Source: Hymenopus coronatus
Taxonomy: Eukaryota; Arthropoda; Insecta; Mantodea; Hymenopodidae
Direction: 5' to 3'
NCBI GenBank assembly: GCA_030762935.1
Contig: CM060898.1
Span: forward strand, 98,959,281-99,023,280
Length of the DNA stretch: 64,000 nucleotides
Made by a program: the position numbers and the translations under genes. The notes under the pieces are model-generated. The model worked only from the letters and a program-made list of their open reading frames with translations, was not told where the DNA came from and did not search any database. Shown piece by piece: positions 59,534-64,000 of the stretch (its first letter is position 1; every line of letters starts with the position of its first letter).

Positions 59534-59711
59534 GTAATCATAAAGCACTATTTTGTTGAAATATGAAAAAAATCAACATTTTTCATCATGGGCTTATAAA
59601 GAAAAGTTAAAAGTTCAAAAATCATGAAACTGAGGTAAATAAATTTGAAGTTTGAATAATGGTGAAAAATCAGGTTTTGAATTGGAACACTTCTGGTAAT
59701 GTATATTTATC

Positions 59712-60695
59712 AATATACCGCATTTATCTGATTACAAGACGACCCCCATTTTTCAGAACTTAATTTTAGAATTTAGCATATTATGTGCATATATAAAAAA
59801 ACAAGACATGTTTAAAAGACACATATAAAAAAGAATTATTATTAAATTACATGTAAAGGTTTGCCATATATTTTGAACAAACTAATGGACTCTTAAGTTG
59901 ATTAAGCCCCTTATTTTTTATTTTATTTATCTATTTTACTGAATTTGTACGGAAATTCACATTTTGAGTGGTTGACAAAGAGGGGGTTATGGAAATGTAC
60001 TGTATGGGTGCAATGGTTCAACATGACACAATGGCAGCAGCATACGTTTTTACCTAATTTGAATTTGCGCAGAAATTTATATTGTGAGTGGGAGATACGG
60101 AGAACGTAAATATGTGTGTGATGATAGAACAAGATGGCTGCAATGTAGCTACAACGATGATGGATATGATTTTCAGTTAAGACACATACTTAATGTAATA
60201 TATCGTAAAATGTTTTACCTAATTCAAATTTTAAATCCACATTTTGGGTGGTAGAGACAGAGAGGGGAGTACAGAAATGTTTGGAATGTGTGATTGTACA
60301 ACGTGACGATGGCAGCGGTGGCAGGAGCATAGCTGTAACTATGATTATGAATGCTATTTTCTATTAAGACAATATACTAGTCTTCTAATTTTATTTTAGT
60401 CTCGGAGAGTAATCTTTTTTTCTCAGTGAGAATGCTCATAGACTCGTTAACAGTTCATTTTTGGCGCCAAATGGAACACACAATATCTGCTGCATGTGCT
60501 GCAACCTTGATGGTAATCTATACTTTTCTCCCAGCATCGCGACTGCCATACCTGCCAGGTTTGAATCTTACTTTCTCCCCTATATGGTATTTGGAAAACA
60601 TGTCGCAAATACAAGACAACCCCAATTCTGAACATTTAATATTTTGAAAAAAAAAACTTGTCTTGTATTCAGATAAATACGGTAAATATTAGTTC
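59712..60695 (-). mobile_element. DR-B: TIR element with internal minisatellite, complete copy
   Basis: Left terminus ACCGCATTTATCTGATTACA and right terminus TGTATTCAGATAAATACGGT are inverted repeats. Three minisatellite units occur at about 59940-60370 (TTTGCGCAGAAATTTATATT, GAGTGGGAGATACGGAGA, GATGATGGATATGATTTTC). Subterminal sequence repeats the TIR-like motif internally (CAAATACAAGACAACCCC near 60610). About 980 bp, no transposase. Confidence 0.7.
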
Positions 60696-61787
60696 ATCTA
60701 AACATAGTTATAATGTTTATAATGCTTTTTAATTCCAGTAGAGCCTAACTGAACAAAACCCTTTTTAAAAGCTTGTTGTAACTAACATTTCAAGACTATC
60801 TTTTTCTTTTTTTTCTTCTTCTTCTTCTTCTGTTCTATGTGAAAAGACTCTTTGAACATCAATTCCTGTATTTTAACTGTTATTTTCAGAATCTAAACTT
60901 GCACTGTCTGCCATAGCAGGATATGACTTTTTACCAGCTGCTGAATTTGATGTTAAACTATTTCAACCATGTAGTTCTTCAGGAGGGATACCTGCCAATA
61001 AAGTTTAAGGTCATTCTCTTTGCTGTGCTCATCAACAATTGATGTGCATATGCTTTTGGCATTCTTTAGCTCAAGCAGGTGGTCTTCCCTTTTCAAGAAC
61101 CCTGATTGAGGATCATATCTCATCATTTGTAATTTTGGCCTTAACCCTTTATAGAGGGTTTTTACTTATCCATCTGTCCATAAGGCTCCCATTCTCCTGA
61201 GAGTGGCTCATGTTATGTCAAACCTTAGGTAGATGACAAGTTTAGAGACCACTGACCTATAAATATTAAAACCTTTTCCTTGTAAGCTCTCAAATTGTAT
61301 AATAATGTGATAGTATGTGTGTGTTTCAACATCAGTAACTTTTAATATTTTTAGAACTCCACTTCATGCTTTCTAATGGTTTTATTGCATGTATTTGAAA
61401 TATAACCATTTGGCAAATTACATTGTTACCTTATGCATGAACAGGATTTCAATCCCTGGTACTACCATGAGATTTTTCTCAAGTCCCATGAGAATCTTGG
61501 TGATGTGTTGAACTACGAAGAATTAGAAGCTTCTGGTCCAGCATACTAGACCATTTTCACTGAGTGAATAAGTACTCATGTAAACAGAGACATTTGCATA
61601 AAAGCAAATGAAGTGTACGTTCATTGACTGATACTGCATATTACAAGGTATATCAATTACAAAGTAGTTTGCTGAGAACTAACAAAGCTTAGTGGATCTC
61701 TTCTGTATTATGAAGAATATGTTTAGCGTGTGATTATGTAAAGTTTCAATAGAATAAACCTAAAGTAAACAATCAAATTGGACTTTA
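60696..61787. other. Intronic, simple (CTT)n run only
   Basis: A pyrimidine tract with (CTT)n at 60803-60830. The rest is unassigned. Confidence 0.5.
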
Positions 61788-61877
61788 ATTAAAAAATGAG
61801 CAAACAGGATGTGTTGGCTGCCTTCTGCTGGTGATCTTTGGATGCGGAAAGGTGAGGCTGTTAGTACATAAACCATC

Positions 61878-62198
61878 ATGGCCAAACAAATGCAGTTTGT
61901 AAAATATTGTAGGGGTAAGCCTTTTAACGAGAGTGAGAAAGGTATCATTTTGAATTTTTTCACAAACTTTGTAAGAAATACAAAGTTGACCATTAAGGAT
62001 ATTGTAAACGTGAAAGCCAAGTATCAGATGCATATGTGTGCATTAAGTATAAATTCTGCGCACAGTGAAAGGTTAAAAACAATCAAGATAACCACACCTG
62101 GAAAATTAAGGAAATTTGTTAGGAGCACAGTGCATAAAAAGTTCATTTCTTCCACATTAATGAGCAACTTACAATCAAGAAACTACTCGCATTTATGA
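61878..62198 (+). pseudogene. Possible IS630-like transposase N-terminal relic
   Basis: 106-codon frame reading FVKYCRGKPFNESEKGIILN, FFTNFVRN, then ITTPGKLRKFVRSTVHKKFI. The order 'GKPxxxxEKxII…PGKxRK…VHxF' resembles the helix-turn-helix start of insect IS630/Tc1-type transposases. Short, and no catalytic part is visible. Confidence 0.4.
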
Positions 62199-64000
62199 AT
62201 GGTGACTTTGACCTTTCTATGTTAGAACAAACATTTTTATGAGTTGCTTCTTGAAATTGATTTTGAATTCCAGTCAGAATTTCATTGTTGACCGTGGGGA
62301 TGTATTGTAAATTCCTGCATACAGACAGGAAGGGCAGAAGCTGTATTTTCTCAAAGAAATATGGGTAAATGATGGCCACACAACTTCCCAGGAATGGGTA
62401 GACACTACCATTGAATAAAATGCAAGCACAACAAGACAAAAGGAGAGAGGAGCAGAACTCTAATTTGTATGGAATACCAACTCTTTCAGATTCAGATTAG
62501 GTATGATTTTCTTATAGTAATTTTTTATATTTGTAATATCTTTAGTTCAGTATGCTGTGCTTGGCTATCTCCCTTGGCACCACAAAAGTAGTCCTGTTAC
62601 CCCTCCAACTAGAGCAAGTAAATGGAGGAGTACATTTTGTGCTTTGTTAATGTGAGGACAAATTCATCTGGTGGAAAAGGTTTAATCTAAGTTGCTGGGA
62701 GTTGGAGACTTGGCATAATGACCTTGCCAACATTATGTGAATTTAGGCAAACGGTGCAAACCTAGCTTGCACTGTTTTGTCAAGGATTGAGCATGTCATG
62801 ACCTTCATTTGTACATGTGGATAGCCTAATTAGAATTTTCTTGACACTGGGAAAATTTTCTGTTTGCCAGTGGAGTTGAATGTTTGATTAAATCAACATT
62901 AACATAAAAATGTCCTGGCAATGTATTCTTGGGTTGCTCAGCTCGTCTTCATTTCGTAGGTTTCATGTAATTTCAGAAGAAGTATAAGGTGACCACACTC
63001 AGACATGGTGTACTGTACATCCAAACATATAGTGGCATCAATGCTAAGGTTTCATTCTGTCTATAGATCCCAGAGTTCATGCACATATGCCGTGTGATGA
63101 TTTGGCTAGTTTGTGTTAAATTAGATAACCTATTCACCATAGTGGCTGAGGACCTCACAAGAAAGAAACTTTCTTTGGTTGACACGATACTATGGAAAGA
63201 CAGGCAGGCAGACACTTGTCTCCCCCCCCCCCCCCCCAGTCCTCACTTCCCCCTAAAATTAGTGCCCAAGGTTCATGCAAATAAACACTAGCAGGCAGAT
63301 TATTGTTGGATAAAGACTGTGATGCAGACGATATCAATAGTGATGCTGGTTAAGAGGACGAAGATGATTGCGCAATAAGCAGGATTTGCAAGCTGTAGAA
63401 AACATGTGGCGAGTGCTGTAATATTGCTTGTAGTTTGCTTTGTTCATGACTGCCAATTCATTGTGTGAAAAGCTGGATGGAACCAAAAATATTGACATTC
63501 CTTTAAGCAAAGTAATTGGTCATACACTCTACATATTGCAAATACCTCATTATAGATGAATAAAAATTGGCTGTATAACAAGGTGATTTCGCTAATACTA
63601 TGGATATGTGCCAACAATTATTTTCATGCTAACTGCAATTGTTTAATGCTGCTGCTGGTAGTTATTTATAGCCCCTTATAGCCCCTCTAAGATGTTTCTC
63701 CTTAGAGTGGAGTTGGGATATTCATAGCCCCTTAAATTCAACTGCATAGATTTCTCATGCAAATTATAACTACTGTAGCCACATACTTTCGTCATATTGG
63801 ATGCTGAAAATGGTGTATTTGTATCACTACATAATCCTGACCTTTTAAGAAAATTTGCATTAGTTCATGGCCACATAAAGACCCTCTTCATTCTATAAAA
63901 AAAATAAATGGAAGTCATTAACAAGAACTAACAGAAATTGACTCTACTCATTACTGCATGGTGCAGTTCCTAAACTATAGTTATCTTACACTTATATGGT
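62199..64000. other. Intronic, nothing recognised
   Basis: Contains a C15 run at about 63223-63237. No CNOT1 exon and no classifiable element. Confidence 0.5.

Noticed and set aside
60803..60830. Polypyrimidine (CTT)n tract as a splice acceptor for the next CNOT1 exon
   Set aside because: No AG followed by a CNOT1-like frame occurs downstream; the next conserved segment expected after FVQQ was not found.
62973..63291. Possible piggyBac-like or host coding fragment near the right edge
   Set aside because: No DDD motif context or other family signature could be aligned in any frame.

Overview
The window is a piece of a large, AT-rich, transposon-filled animal genome, almost certainly an insect. 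One spliced gene runs along the + strand through most of it: the CCR4-NOT scaffold subunit CNOT1 (Not1). I can place 16 consecutive internal exons between about 793 and 59533. They have GT/AG borders, compatible phases, and read 954 codons without a stop. They encode the linker before, and all of, the CAF1/CNOT7-binding MIF4G domain, the CNOT9-binding domain, and the connector leading to the C-terminal NOT1 domain. The first exons and the C-terminal domain lie outside the window. No other host gene was recognised.

Introns range from 78 bp to 16.8 kb and the long ones are built from mobile elements. From left to right these are: a mariner relic at the edge; copies of four dispersed repeat families that I label DR-A to DR-D; a complete but decayed mariner (10818-12134, TA target duplication); a LINE C-terminal relic; a hAT-like transposase relic with a 50-A run; a three-deep nest (DR-A holding DR-B holding a tRNA-derived SINE, 16040-18565); palindromic Penelope-like element (PLE) ends at 18.7, 20.3, 38.2, 40.5 and 49.8 kb; a near full-length I-type LINE with RNase H (21943-27878) bounded by a 14-bp target duplication; a second mariner (46197-47325); and a 5'-truncated CR1-group LINE on the - strand (51931-55348) whose 995-aa ORF2 is unbroken.

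Nothing here is a coordinated multi-gene system. The CNOT1 exons act together as one mRNA, while the elements are independent intronic passengers. The less ordinary signals are the repeated head-to-head palindromic PLE ends (one with two 777-bp arms), the recurring hairpin-GAAAC motif at PLE 3' ends, the abundant unclassified DR-A family, the TIR element DR-B with an internal 160-176 bp minisatellite, the intact CR1 ORF2, and a 45-nt in-frame CNOT1 microexon. The species cannot be fixed from the sequence. A large-genome insect such as a cockroach, termite, stick insect or hemipteran would fit.
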